From Variovorax sp. dw_308 (GTDB lineage Bacteria; Pseudomonadota; Gammaproteobacteria; Burkholderiales; Burkholderiaceae_C): a stretch of DNA of 64,000 nucleotides. The position numbers and the translations under genes are program-made. This document shows positions 37,386-46,851 of this stretch, one piece after another (positions within the stretch are counted from its first letter, which is position 1; each line of letters starts with the position of its first letter). The stretch covers positions 124,001-188,000 of the forward strand of contig NZ_JAATOM010000010.1 of NCBI RefSeq assembly GCF_019207085.1, given 5' to 3'. The notes under the pieces are model-generated. The model worked only from the letters and a program-made list of their open reading frames with translations, searched no databases and was not told the DNA's origin.

Positions 37386-38657
37386 CTAACGCTCTTTGCG
37401 CAGGAACAGGCGCGACAGGGTCTGCGCCGTCTGCTCGCGCGCGGCGTTGTCGCCGGCATGCAGCTCGGCCATGGCGCCGTGGAGCATCTTCTGCGTGAGA
37501 CCGCGCGACAAGGCTTCCAGGACCGTCTCGATGTCCTCGCCCTTGGCCAGCAGCTTGCGGGCGCGCGTCAATTCGAGCGTGCGCCATTCGTCGGCCTGGG
37601 CATTGAGCTGCTGGATCAGCGGCACCGTGCCGCGCTGGGCAAGCCAGTGCATGAAGCTCTGCACGCCCGCGTCGATGATGACTTCGGCCTGGGCGACGGC
37701 GGCCTGCCGGCTGGCCTGGCCTTGCTGCACGACCTGCGCGAGGTCGTCCACGGTGTAGAGGTAGACGTCTTCGAGCTTCTGGACTTCGGGCTCGATGTCG
37801 CGCGGCACGGCCAGGTCGACCATGAACATCGGCCGGTGCTTGCGTTGCTTGAGCGCACGCTCGACGGCGCCGAGCCCGATCAAGGGCAGCGTGCTCGCCG
37901 TGCAACTGACGACGATGTCGAATTCCGCCAGGCGGCCCGGCAGTTCGGCCAGTCGCATCGCTTCGCCGCCGAAGCGGGTCGCGAGCTTTTCGCCGCGTTC
38001 CAGGGTGCGGTTGGCAACCACGATGGATTGAGGCCGGCGCGCCGCGAAGTGCGTGGCGGCCAGGTCGATCATTTCGCCGGCGCCGACGAAAAGAACGCGG
38101 GTCTTGGCGAGGTCCTCGAACAACTGGGAGGCGAGCCGGACCGACGCCGCCGCCATGCTGATGGAATGGGCGCCGATCTCGGTCGCGGTGCGCACTTCCT
38201 TGGCCACGGCGAAGGAGCGCTGGAACAACTGGTTGAGGGTGGTGCCCAGGGCGCCGGCGGTTTCGGCGGCGCGCACGGCGTCCTTCATCTGGCCGAGGAT
38301 TTGCGCCTCGCCGATCACCATCGAATCCAGGCCGCTGGCCACGCGGAAGGCATGGCGCGCGGCCTCGTCGTCGTGCAGCGCATAGGCATGCGAACGCAGC
38401 AGTGCGGGGGCGACGCCGCCGCTTTCGGCCAGCCAGCCGACCGTGTGGTCCAGCGCCATGTGCTCGGAGGCGCAATAGATCTCGGTGCGGTTGCAGGTGG
38501 AGATGATGGCCGCTTCGACCTGGGGATGCCGGTGGCTGCCGAAGGAGCTGCGCAGGCTGTGCAGGGTGGGGGCGATCTGGTCGAGGGCGAACGCGAAACG
38601 ACCGCGCAGGTCGAGTGGCGCGGTCGTGTGGTTCAACCCAAGGGCCCAGACAGACAT
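37386..38657 (-). CDS. hemA: Glutamyl-tRNA reductase
   Basis: 423 residues. The catalytic nucleophile is Cys55 in STCNRTEIY; the conserved GLDSMVIGEAQILGQ motif and the NADPH site VLFVGAGEM follow, then a helical dimerisation domain. It makes glutamate-1-semialdehyde, the first committed step of C5 tetrapyrrole synthesis. The ATG (MSVWALGLNH) lies only six bases after a consensus TATAAT. First gene of the hemA-prfA-prmC group, a widespread order. Confidence 0.96.
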   Translation of the reverse strand: MSVWALGLNHTTAPLDLRGRFAFALDQIAPTLHSLRSSFGSHRHPQVEAAIISTCNRTEIYCASEHMALDHTVGWLAESGGVAPALLRSHAYALHDDEAARHAFRVASGLDSMVIGEAQILGQMKDAVRAAETAGALGTTLNQLFQRSFAVAKEVRTATEIGAHSISMAAASVRLASQLFEDLAKTRVLFVGAGEMIDLAATHFAARRPQSIVVANRTLERGEKLATRFGGEAMRLAELPGRLAEFDIVVSCTASTLPLIGLGAVERALKQRKHRPMFMVDLAVPRDIEPEVQKLEDVYLYTVDDLAQVVQQGQASRQAAVAQAEVIIDAGVQSFMHWLAQRGTVPLIQQLNAQADEWRTLELTRARKLLAKGEDIETVLEALSRGLTQKMLHGAMAELHAGDNAAREQTAQTLSRLFLRKER

Positions 38658-38663
38658 CCCTCG

Positions 38664-38669
38664 ATTATA
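38664..38669 (-). promoter_or_regulatory. Consensus -10 element 6 nt upstream of the hemA start codon
   Basis: On the minus strand TATAAT (38669-38664), then CGAGGG, then ATG. The purine-rich GAGGG abuts the start codon and is too close for a normal Shine-Dalgarno. If this -10 box is used the mRNA would start at or near the A of ATG. No good -35 hexamer is seen (G+C-rich at that distance). Confidence 0.4.
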
Positions 38670-38751
38670 AAATTTTGGCGCGACCCCCGGGGCGCTGCAT
38701 CCGCCATGCCCCCCAATCGTGCGGCGTAGAAATCTCTTTCCGACCCTTCCG

Positions 38752-39030
38752 ATGTCCGCGCTCGACCTGCTGAACCACCTCCTGAACTTTGTCGCGCCGG
38801 CGTTCTTCGTCACAGCCGTGCTGGCGCTGCTGGCCGGCTTCCTGATGCCAACCCGGCCGCAAGCGCCCGCCCGATGGGTACAGTTTGCTATCAATCTCAT
38901 AGCGGGTGTTGCCGTGCTGGCGGGTGGGCTCGCCTGGTTCGGGCACGACGGCATGATCGCGACCTATGCCGCGCTGGTGGTCGTTTGCGGCACCGGCCAG
39001 TGGTTGCTGGCGCAAGGCTGGCGGCGCTGA
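38752..39030 (+). CDS. Small three-helix membrane protein of unknown function
   Basis: 92 residues from the ATG giving MSALDLLNHL; an ATG 11 codons upstream is possible but adds an arginine-rich leader. Three hydrophobic segments are visible at about 10-31, 44-63 and 68-86, with a positively charged end (QGWRR). No family is recognised. It is divergent from hemA and its stop is 3 bp from the end of the convergent MscS gene. Coding potential is supported by the hydrophobic pattern and lack of a competing frame. Confidence 0.7.
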   Translation: MSALDLLNHLLNFVAPAFFVTAVLALLAGFLMPTRPQAPARWVQFAINLIAGVAVLAGGLAWFGHDGMIATYAALVVVCGTGQWLLAQGWRR

Positions 39031-39033
39031 GGT

Positions 39034-41475
39034 TCAGGCCGACGCGGGCGGCGGCGGGCCTTCGGCGGGCGTGGCCATCGGCGTCGCGGCGCCGGAGGCG
39101 ACCACCATGGTGGGCACGGAGAGCGGAAGGTCGGCCGTGCGCAAGGCGTCGAGGATCTCGAACAACAGGTCGCTGCGCACGCCACCGGCCAGGCGCGGGC
39201 TGGCCACGAACGCGATCGCCTGGAAGATCAGCGCGCCGCCTTCGACGCCTTCCAGCGTGACCGAGGGCGCCGGCGTCGGCAGCACCTCGGAATGCGTGTT
39301 GCACGCGGCCAGCATCAGGGCGCGGACCTTCTTCGCATCGGTCGACAGTGGCATGGGCAGGCGAATCAGCACGCGGCCCTCGGCATTGGCCAAGGTCATG
39401 TTGCGCACGATCTTGGTGATGAACTCCGAGTTGGGCACGATCAGCGTCGAGCGGTCACCCAATTGGATCTCGGTAGCACGCACGTTGATGCGCCGCACAT
39501 CGCCCTCCGATGTGCCCAGCACCACCCAGTCGCCGACCTTGACCGGCCGCTCGGCCAGCAGGATCAGCCCCGAAATGAAGTTCTGCACGATCGCCTGCAG
39601 GCCGAAGCCGATGCCCACCGACAGCGCACTCGCCACCCAGGCGATGCGGTTGATGCCGATGCCCAGCGCCGACAGCGCGAACGCCACCACCGTCACGCTG
39701 CCGACGTAGCCGAGCAGCGTCGATATCGAGCTTTGCATGCCGGGCTCGAGCGTGGTGCTCGGCAGGTAGCGTTGCGAGAGCCAGCGCTTGAGCACGCGCA
39801 CCGCGATGAAGCCGGCCACGGCCACGCCGAGCGCGCTGAAGATGGCGCCGGGCACCAGGACGAATTCACCGATCTTGAAGCCGGAACCGAACTGCCCGCT
39901 GCGCTGGAACACCTCGCCGGGTCCGCTGCCCAAGGGCGCCATCAAGGCGATCAGCATGTAGAAGAAGACCGCCACGCGGCTGGCGCCGGAGAGCAGTACG
40001 GCGGCCTGGTCGAGCGTCTGCGGCGCGAAGCCGAAGCTCTTCTGCAATCGCATGCCGAACCTGCTCTTCGACGAGACGACCGCGGTGAAGAGGTCGTCCG
40101 AGAACTTGAACATCACGTACGACGCAGCCGCGACGATGCCGCCCCAGGTCAGCTGGCCGGCCAGGAAGCTGGCGAGCGCGACAAAGCCGATGGCCACCAG
40201 CACCCAGATGACGACGATCACGACCATCACCGCGCTCAGCAGCACGCCGACCCAGATCGGCCGGTCGACGGGCACCGGCGCATCGGCTGTGGTTGCGCCG
40301 GGCGGGGCCGGCGGCGGTACGGCGTCCGGCCCCAGTCGCAGCACGATCGCGGCAATCAGCGCCGTGAGCGCAAGCGCGGTGATCACGTGCGTCGCCAGCA
40401 CGGCGGCAAAGCTCGCATCGATCACGGCGTTGACCTGGGCCGGCGCCCACACCATGGCGCCGATGACCCCGATGAGCCAGGGGTAGGGCGCAAGCCGCCG
40501 CGCCATGTCGTCCGACATCGGCGGCAGTCGCCACGAGGGCCGCTTGACCGACAGCAGCGCGCGCCCGAGGCCGACCACGAAGGAGATGAAGATGCTCGCC
40601 GCGACCACGGCCTGCGCCACCTTGCGCGTCTGCTCGCCGAGCGCGCCGTTGTCGTCGAGCACCGACGCCAGCCACTGTGCGGAAGCACCGACCAGCAGCA
40701 CGTTGGCGCCGACGAAGGCGATGACCAGCAGCGAGCGGCGCAGCCGGCCGGGCGGCAGCAGTCGCTTTGCCAGCCGCAACAGAGCGCTCTCGGCCAGCAG
40801 GTTGCCGAGCACGGCGACCAGCAGCGCCGCCACGAAGGTGAGCAGCACCTCGGTGCGATGCTGCGGCTCGCTCGCGACGGCCGCACCGCGGCGCATCTCA
40901 TCCCACAGCGCGCGCAGCCGCGCGATGTCGTCGGGCCATGCGTCGCGGATGTCGAGCCAGAAGGCGCCGCCCAGTGGCGACGATGCGCGCTCGGTGAGCT
41001 GTGCTTCGAACAGTTTGCGTCGCTGGTTCACCAGGTCGGTGCCGCGCTGCCGTGCATCGATGGCAAGCAGCTTGGCCAAGCGTATGTCGGAATCCAGCGC
41101 ATTGCGCTGCTTGGTGAGCGCGGCGCGCTGGCGCGTGATGTTTGGGTCTTCGGTGCCGGGTGCAGTGGGCGCCGCGCCGAGTTCGCCGAGCCGCGCGTTG
41201 AGGTCGGCCAGCGGCGCGGTGCGTGAGTTGATGAAGGCGTCGACCTGCGCCGCGATCGCATTGATCTGCGCCAGCAGCGCGCGCAGGTCGTCGTTGTTGT
41301 CGGCGCTGGCGGGCAGCTTCGAGAAGCGGGCGCGCAAGTCGGCGATGTTGACGTCGGGTGCCTCTTGCGTCGCCTCTGCGGCAGCTTGCGCGTTGGCGGC
41401 GGGCGCCTGTGCCAATGCCGGCCCCATCAGCAGCAGGGCGAGCAGCGCGGCGCAGCAGCGTGAAATCAGGGTCAT
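39034..41475 (-). CDS. Large MscS-family mechanosensitive channel with DUF3772 domain
   Basis: 813 residues. A signal peptide (about 1-21) precedes a periplasmic helical domain (DUF3772, coiled-coil-like, about 40-200), then multiple membrane helices, with the MscS core at the C-terminal third: the pore-lining ALSVGIGFGLQAIVQNFISG, the beta domain (VKVGDWVVLGTSEGDVRRI, IVPNSEF) and the alpha/beta vestibule. This layout resembles YbiO/MscK-type channels gated by membrane tension. Pro/Ala-rich tail. The ATG at 41475 is chosen; a GTG two codons upstream is also open. Confidence 0.9.
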   Translation of the reverse strand: MTLISRCCAALLALLLMGPALAQAPAANAQAAAEATQEAPDVNIADLRARFSKLPASADNNDDLRALLAQINAIAAQVDAFINSRTAPLADLNARLGELGAAPTAPGTEDPNITRQRAALTKQRNALDSDIRLAKLLAIDARQRGTDLVNQRRKLFEAQLTERASSPLGGAFWLDIRDAWPDDIARLRALWDEMRRGAAVASEPQHRTEVLLTFVAALLVAVLGNLLAESALLRLAKRLLPPGRLRRSLLVIAFVGANVLLVGASAQWLASVLDDNGALGEQTRKVAQAVVAASIFISFVVGLGRALLSVKRPSWRLPPMSDDMARRLAPYPWLIGVIGAMVWAPAQVNAVIDASFAAVLATHVITALALTALIAAIVLRLGPDAVPPPAPPGATTADAPVPVDRPIWVGVLLSAVMVVIVVIWVLVAIGFVALASFLAGQLTWGGIVAAASYVMFKFSDDLFTAVVSSKSRFGMRLQKSFGFAPQTLDQAAVLLSGASRVAVFFYMLIALMAPLGSGPGEVFQRSGQFGSGFKIGEFVLVPGAIFSALGVAVAGFIAVRVLKRWLSQRYLPSTTLEPGMQSSISTLLGYVGSVTVVAFALSALGIGINRIAWVASALSVGIGFGLQAIVQNFISGLILLAERPVKVGDWVVLGTSEGDVRRINVRATEIQLGDRSTLIVPNSEFITKIVRNMTLANAEGRVLIRLPMPLSTDAKKVRALMLAACNTHSEVLPTPAPSVTLEGVEGGALIFQAIAFVASPRLAGGVRSDLLFEILDALRTADLPLSVPTMVVASGAATPMATPAEGPPPPASA

Positions 41476-41518
41476 CGCCACATCATAGGAGGCGCGTCCC
41501 GGCCCAGCCGTAGGAGTG

Positions 41519-42256
41519 CTACGCCAGCGGGCTGAACAGGTCGACGCGGTCGGTGATGATGCCGTCGGTGCCGAGCGCGAGCAGCCGCTGTGCCGCCCAC
41601 TCGTCGTTGACGGTGTAGCTCAGCGTGCGCATGCCGGCGGCCTGCGCGCCGGCCACGGTGTCGGGATCCCACAAGGCATGGTTGCAGACGATGGCGACGC
41701 AGCCGAGCCGCTGCGCGGTGGCGAGCCAATCGGGATGCGGGGTGTCGAGCAGCAGGCCGCGCGGCAGGTCCGGCGCCGCGTCGCGTGCGGCCGCCAGCGC
41801 GTCGGGCTCGAAGGAGGTGAGCAGCGGCGGCACGTCCGCTTGCTGCCAGAGTTCGGCCGCGCGCCGCGCCACGGCCTTGCCGGTGCGCTCGGCGGCGCCG
41901 GGCGTCGGCTTGATCTCGATGTTGAGCATGTAGCGGTTGTGCAGGCAGTAGCGCGCGATGCTCTCGAAGGTGGCGAGCGGCTCGCCTGCGAACCCGCGCG
42001 AGTGCCAGCCGCCGGCATCGAGCATGGACAGCTCCGCCCACGCCTTGTCGCCGCCGATGCCGTGGCCGCTGGTGGTGCGCTGCAGGGTTGCGTCATGCAT
42101 GAGGAAGGGCACGTCGTCGGCGCTCAGTTTCACGTCGCATTCGAACATGCGGTAGCCATGCGAGGCGCCGACGCGGAATGCGGCCAGCGTGTTCTCGGGC
42201 GCCAACTTGCCGGCGCCGCGGTGCGCGATCCAGCGGGGGTAGGGCCAGTGGGTCAT
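41519..42256 (-). CDS. ugpQ: Glycerophosphodiester phosphodiesterase
   Basis: 245 residues with the GDPD fold: WIAHRGAGKLAPENT (HRG...ENT catalytic motif), FECDVKLSADDVPFLMHDATL with the metal ligands and catalytic His, and NIEIKP. UgpQ hydrolyses glycerophosphodiesters to glycerol-3-phosphate and alcohols, in the cytoplasm. It ends the ugpBAECQ cluster, the same order as in E. coli. The ATG of MTHWPYPRW was chosen because the upstream extension is translated repeat sequence. Confidence 0.93.
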   Translation of the reverse strand: MTHWPYPRWIAHRGAGKLAPENTLAAFRVGASHGYRMFECDVKLSADDVPFLMHDATLQRTTSGHGIGGDKAWAELSMLDAGGWHSRGFAGEPLATFESIARYCLHNRYMLNIEIKPTPGAAERTGKAVARRAAELWQQADVPPLLTSFEPDALAAARDAAPDLPRGLLLDTPHPDWLATAQRLGCVAIVCNHALWDPDTVAGAQAAGMRTLSYTVNDEWAAQRLLALGTDGIITDRVDLFSPLA

Positions 42257-42264
42257 GGTCAACA

Positions 42265-42330
42265 GGCCCCCAAGCTCGGCACGACGTGTCCTCGCTGCCC
42301 CCCGAGGGGATGAGCTTGCTTGGGGCGGCC
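42265..42330. repeat. Palindromic intergenic repeat between ugpC and ugpQ
   Basis: Outer arms GGCCCCCAAGCTC (42265-42277) and GAGCTTGCTTGGGGCGGCC (42312-42330) are imperfectly complementary, with an inner CCTCG...CGAGGGG hairpin. It fills most of the 85-bp gap. Similar C-rich/G-rich hairpins with GGGGCGGCCCGGC are common intergenic elements in Comamonadaceae. Confidence 0.6.
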
Positions 42331-42341
42331 CGGCGCTGCGC

Positions 42342-43349
<1,008 letters not shown>

Positions 43350-43351
43350 TG

Positions 43352-44203
43352 TTATTTCTCGGTATCGACGAGGCCCTTGACGAACCATTTCTGCATGAGG
43401 ACGACGACCAGCGCCGGCGGCAGCATCGCGAGGATGGCGGTGGCCATGACGACGTTCCATTCGTTCTGCGAATCGCCGCCCGCGATCAGGCGCTTGATGC
43501 CGACCACGATCGGGTACATGTCCTCGCCGGTGGTCGCGAGCAGCGGCCAGAGGTACTGGTTCCAGCCGTAGATGAACTGGATCACGAACAGGGCCGCGAT
43601 CGACGTCTTCGACAGCGGCAGCAGCACGTCGAAGAAGAAGCGCATCGGGCTGGCGCCGTCCACGCGCGAGGCTTCCGTCAGCTCGTCGGGCACGGTCATG
43701 AAGAACTGGCGGAACAGGAAGGTGGCCGTGGCCGAGGCGATCAACGGGATCGTGAGGCCTGCGTAGGTGTTGAGCATGTGCAGGTCCGACAGCACCTTGT
43801 AGGTCGGCAGGATGCGCACTTCCACCGGCAGCATCAGCGTGACGAAGATCATCCAGAAGCAGGTCTTGCGGAACGGGAACTTGAAGTAGACGATCGCAAA
43901 GGCCGACAGCAGCGAGATGGTGATCTTGCCGATCGATATGACCAGCGCCGTCACCAGGCTGACCCACAGCATGTGGGCCACCGGCGCATTCGAGCCCGAA
44001 CTCGTCGCACGCCCGAACAGCGCCGACTTGTAGCTCTCCAGCATGTTGTGGCCGGGCAGGAGCGGCATCGGCGCCTGCACGATGTCCTGCGCCGTGTGCG
44101 TCGACGCCACGAAGGCCAGGTAGATCGGGAAGGCGACGATGAACACGCCGAGCACCATCACCACGTGGGCCAGGATGCCGTGGGATGCGCGTCTTTCAAC
44201 CAT
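43352..44203 (-). CDS. ugpE: sn-Glycerol-3-phosphate ABC transporter permease
   Basis: 283 residues with six membrane helices and the EAA loop (EASRVDGASPMRFFFDVLLPL region) that docks on the ATPase. The ATG giving MVERRASHG was chosen; the longer frame reads through the upstream repeat. It forms the translocation channel with UgpA. A 159-bp gap with a palindromic repeat separates it from ugpA. Confidence 0.93.
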   Translation of the reverse strand: MVERRASHGILAHVVMVLGVFIVAFPIYLAFVASTHTAQDIVQAPMPLLPGHNMLESYKSALFGRATSSGSNAPVAHMLWVSLVTALVISIGKITISLLSAFAIVYFKFPFRKTCFWMIFVTLMLPVEVRILPTYKVLSDLHMLNTYAGLTIPLIASATATFLFRQFFMTVPDELTEASRVDGASPMRFFFDVLLPLSKTSIAALFVIQFIYGWNQYLWPLLATTGEDMYPIVVGIKRLIAGGDSQNEWNVVMATAILAMLPPALVVVLMQKWFVKGLVDTEK

Positions 44204-44227
44204 GAAGGGTCTCCGGACGGTTTGACA

Positions 44228-44350
44228 TGTCGCGCAATCCGCGAAGCGTAGAGCCAAGCCGAGTAAGGCCCGTTCGTGGGCACCCGCGGAACCGGCTTTG
44301 CCGGGCCGCTGGGTGCGCCCCCTTGAGGGGGAGCGCCGCAGGCGCATTCG
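44228..44350. repeat. Palindromic repeat between ugpA and ugpE
   Basis: The gap contains GCGCCCCCTT-GAGGGGGAGCGC (about 44308-44335) as a strong hairpin and a second weaker one with CGGAACCGGCTTTGCCGGGCCG (about 44286-44307). It is of the same general C/G-tract plus CGGCCCGGC class as the ugpC-ugpQ element. The rest of the gap holds nothing recognisable. Confidence 0.55.
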
Positions 44351-44362
44351 GGGGTGGGTTCA

Positions 44363-45244
44363 TCAGTACTGGACTTTCTTCTCGACGTAGCGGAACTGCA
44401 CGATCGTGAGCAGGATGACGATCACCATCAGCACCACCGACTGCGCCGCCGAGCCGCCCAGGTCCATGGCCTGGAAGCCATCGTGGTAGACCTTGTAGAC
44501 GAGGATGGAGGTGTCCTGCCCCGGCCCGCCGTTGGTGGCCGCGTGCACGATGGCGAAGGTGTCGAAGAAGGCGTACACCACGTTCATCACCAGCAGAAAG
44601 AAGGTGGTGGGCGAGAGCAGTGGGAACTGCACCGTCCAGAAGCGCCGCCAGGGGCGCGCGCCGTCGATGGCGGCGGCCTCGATCAGCGACTTGGGGATCG
44701 ACTGCAGGCCGGCCAGGAAGAACAGGAAGTTGTAGGAAATCTGCTTCCAGATGGCGGCCATGACGATCAGCGTCATGGCGTGGCGCGAGTTGAGCAGGTG
44801 GTTCCACTCGAAGCCGAGCTTGCCGAGCGCATAGGCCACCACGCCCAGCGATGGCGAGAACATGAACACCCAAAGCACCGCGGCCACCGCCGGCGCCACG
44901 GCATAGGGCAGGATCAGCATGGTCTTGTAGAACATGCCGCCGTGCAGGATGCGGTCGGCGAACACCGCGAGCAGCAGCGAGATGCCGATGCCGATGCCGG
45001 CCACCAGCGCGGAGAAGATCGCCGTGGTCTTGAATGAGGCGATGTAGGCGGGGTCCTCGAACAACTGCCTGAAGTTGTCCAGGCCCACGAAGTCGACCGA
45101 TGTGCCGAAGGCATCCTGCTGCTGCATCGACTGCAGGATCGCCTGCCCGGCCGGCCAGAAGAAGAACACGATGATGACCGCCATCTGCGGCACGAGCAGT
45201 GCCCAGGGCAGCCAGCTCGATCGGAAAGTGACGCGTTTTTCCAT
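44363..45244 (-). CDS. ugpA: sn-Glycerol-3-phosphate ABC transporter permease
   Basis: 293 residues, six membrane helices, EAA loop AAAIDGARPWRRFWTVQFPLL. The N-terminus MEKRVTFRSSWLPWALLVPQ is the usual UgpA/MalF-like start. It pairs with UgpE. It begins 64 bp after ugpB, with an intrinsic terminator in between. Confidence 0.93.
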   Translation of the reverse strand: MEKRVTFRSSWLPWALLVPQMAVIIVFFFWPAGQAILQSMQQQDAFGTSVDFVGLDNFRQLFEDPAYIASFKTTAIFSALVAGIGIGISLLLAVFADRILHGGMFYKTMLILPYAVAPAVAAVLWVFMFSPSLGVVAYALGKLGFEWNHLLNSRHAMTLIVMAAIWKQISYNFLFFLAGLQSIPKSLIEAAAIDGARPWRRFWTVQFPLLSPTTFFLLVMNVVYAFFDTFAIVHAATNGGPGQDTSILVYKVYHDGFQAMDLGGSAAQSVVLMVIVILLTIVQFRYVEKKVQY

Positions 45245-45256
45245 GGGGCCTCGGAA

Positions 45257-45289
45257 GAAAAAAGGCCCGCCGGCTGATGTCGGCGGGCC
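45257..45289 (-). terminator. Intrinsic terminator/attenuator between ugpB and ugpA
   Basis: On the minus strand GGCCCGCCG (45289-45281), 8-base loop, CGGCGGGCC (45272-45264), then TTTTTTC (45263-45257). A perfect 9-bp G+C stem with a T-run immediately after ugpB. It would cut most transcripts after the binding-protein gene and give higher ugpB than permease expression, a common arrangement in ABC importers. Confidence 0.88.
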
Positions 45290-45308
45290 GGGCGAGTCTA
45301 CCGGCGCG

Positions 45309-46625
45309 TCAGCCCTTGTTGGCCTTCTGGAAGCGTTCCAGCTGCTCGTCGGCGCGCTTCACGATTTCATCCAGCGCTTCCTTCGCGCTCTTCTTGCCGT
45401 TCCAGACCTGTTCGAGCTCCTCGTCCTCGATCGCGCGGATCTGCACGTAGTTGCCCAAGCGGATGCCGCGGCTCTTGTCGGTCACCTTGCGGATCATCTG
45501 CGTCACGGCCACGTCGGTGCCCGGGTTCTCCTTGTAGAAGCCGGATTTCTCGGTGAGCTGGTAGGCGGCAGTGGTGATCGGCAGGTAGCCGGTGCGCTTG
45601 TGGCTGGCGGACTGAACCTCGGGCGTCGAGATGAAGCTGAAGAACTTGGCCACGCCCTTGTATTCGGCCGGCTTCTTGCCCGACATCACCCAGAGGCTGG
45701 CGCCGCCGATGACGGTGTTCTGCGGCGCGCCGGGCACGTCCTGGTAGTAGGGCAGGGGCGCCAGGCCGTAGGCGAACTTGGCGTTCTTGGCCACGTTGCC
45801 GTAAAAGCCGGAGGAGGTGTTGATCATGGCGCACTCGCCCGACACGAACGACGCCTCAGGCACGTTGCCGCGGCCCTTGTAGATGAACAGGCCCTGCTTG
45901 GCCATGTTGGCCAGGTTCTCGATGTGGCGCAGGTGCAGCGGCGAGTTGACCTTCAGGCGCGCGTCGAGGCCGGACAGGCCGTTGTTCCTGGTGGCGTACT
46001 CCACGTTGTGCCAGGCCGAGAAGCTCTCCAGCTGGGTCCAGCCCTGCCACGCGGTCGTGAACGGGCACTTGTGGCCAGCAGCCTTCAGCTTGGCGGCAGC
46101 GTTGACCACCTCGGGCCAGGTTGTCGGCGCCTTGTCGGTCGGCAGGCCGGCGGCCTTGAAGGCGTCCTTGTTGAAGTAGAAGATGGTGGTCGAGCTGTTG
46201 AACGGGAAGCTCAGCATCTGGCCGTTGGGCGCGGTGTAGTAACCGGCGACGGCGGAGATGTAGGCGTTGGGGTCGAACTTCTCGCCCGCGTCCTTCATGA
46301 CCTGGCCGACCGGCACAATCGCGCCCTTGCTGGCCATCATGGTGGCCGTGCCGACCTCGAACACCTGCAGGATGTCGGGTGCGTTGCCGGCGCGGAAGGC
46401 GGCGACCGCGGCGGTCATGGACTCGTCGTAGCTGCCCTTGTAAGTCGGGACGATCTTGTATTCCTTCTGGCTCTCGTTGAACTGCTTGGCCAGGTCGTTC
46501 ACCCACTCGTTGTTGACGGCCACCATCGAGTGCCACCACTGGATCTCGGTCGGGGCCTGGGCCTGTGCCGTGCCAGCCACCGTGGCGGCCAGCACCGAGA
46601 CGAAGGCGAGCGTCTTGAATCGCAT
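45309..46625 (-). CDS. ugpB: sn-Glycerol-3-phosphate ABC transporter substrate-binding protein
   Basis: 438 residues. Signal peptide about 1-22 (ends AQA), then a type I extracellular solute-binding fold: IQWWHSMVAVNNEWVNDLAKQF at the start of the mature protein, SSTTIFYFNKDAFKAAGL, and GGASLWVMSG. It captures glycerol-3-phosphate (or glycerophosphodiesters) in the periplasm. An AGGAG ribosome site precedes the ATG. First gene of the ugpBAECQ unit; divergent from the serA-like gene over a 226-bp gap in which no feature was identified. Confidence 0.93.
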   Translation of the reverse strand: MRFKTLAFVSVLAATVAGTAQAQAPTEIQWWHSMVAVNNEWVNDLAKQFNESQKEYKIVPTYKGSYDESMTAAVAAFRAGNAPDILQVFEVGTATMMASKGAIVPVGQVMKDAGEKFDPNAYISAVAGYYTAPNGQMLSFPFNSSTTIFYFNKDAFKAAGLPTDKAPTTWPEVVNAAAKLKAAGHKCPFTTAWQGWTQLESFSAWHNVEYATRNNGLSGLDARLKVNSPLHLRHIENLANMAKQGLFIYKGRGNVPEASFVSGECAMINTSSGFYGNVAKNAKFAYGLAPLPYYQDVPGAPQNTVIGGASLWVMSGKKPAEYKGVAKFFSFISTPEVQSASHKRTGYLPITTAAYQLTEKSGFYKENPGTDVAVTQMIRKVTDKSRGIRLGNYVQIRAIEDEELEQVWNGKKSAKEALDEIVKRADEQLERFQKANKG

Positions 46626-46851
46626 GAAAAACTCCTGAGGCGGGATTGGGAAAGGCGCGGATGTTAGGGCAACTGCATGACAGTGCCGAGGCGCGTTTGT
46701 CGCATAGGCAACGCGGCCGGTCCAAGCGGGGAAACCCTTCGGAAGACTCCGATGAAGTCTGCCGTGGACCGCGCATCCTCTGCGTTGGCGGTCTGCGGCG
46801 GGCATGGCCGCACAGTGCGTATGTTGCGGCGCACCATGCTAGCCTTTGGGG

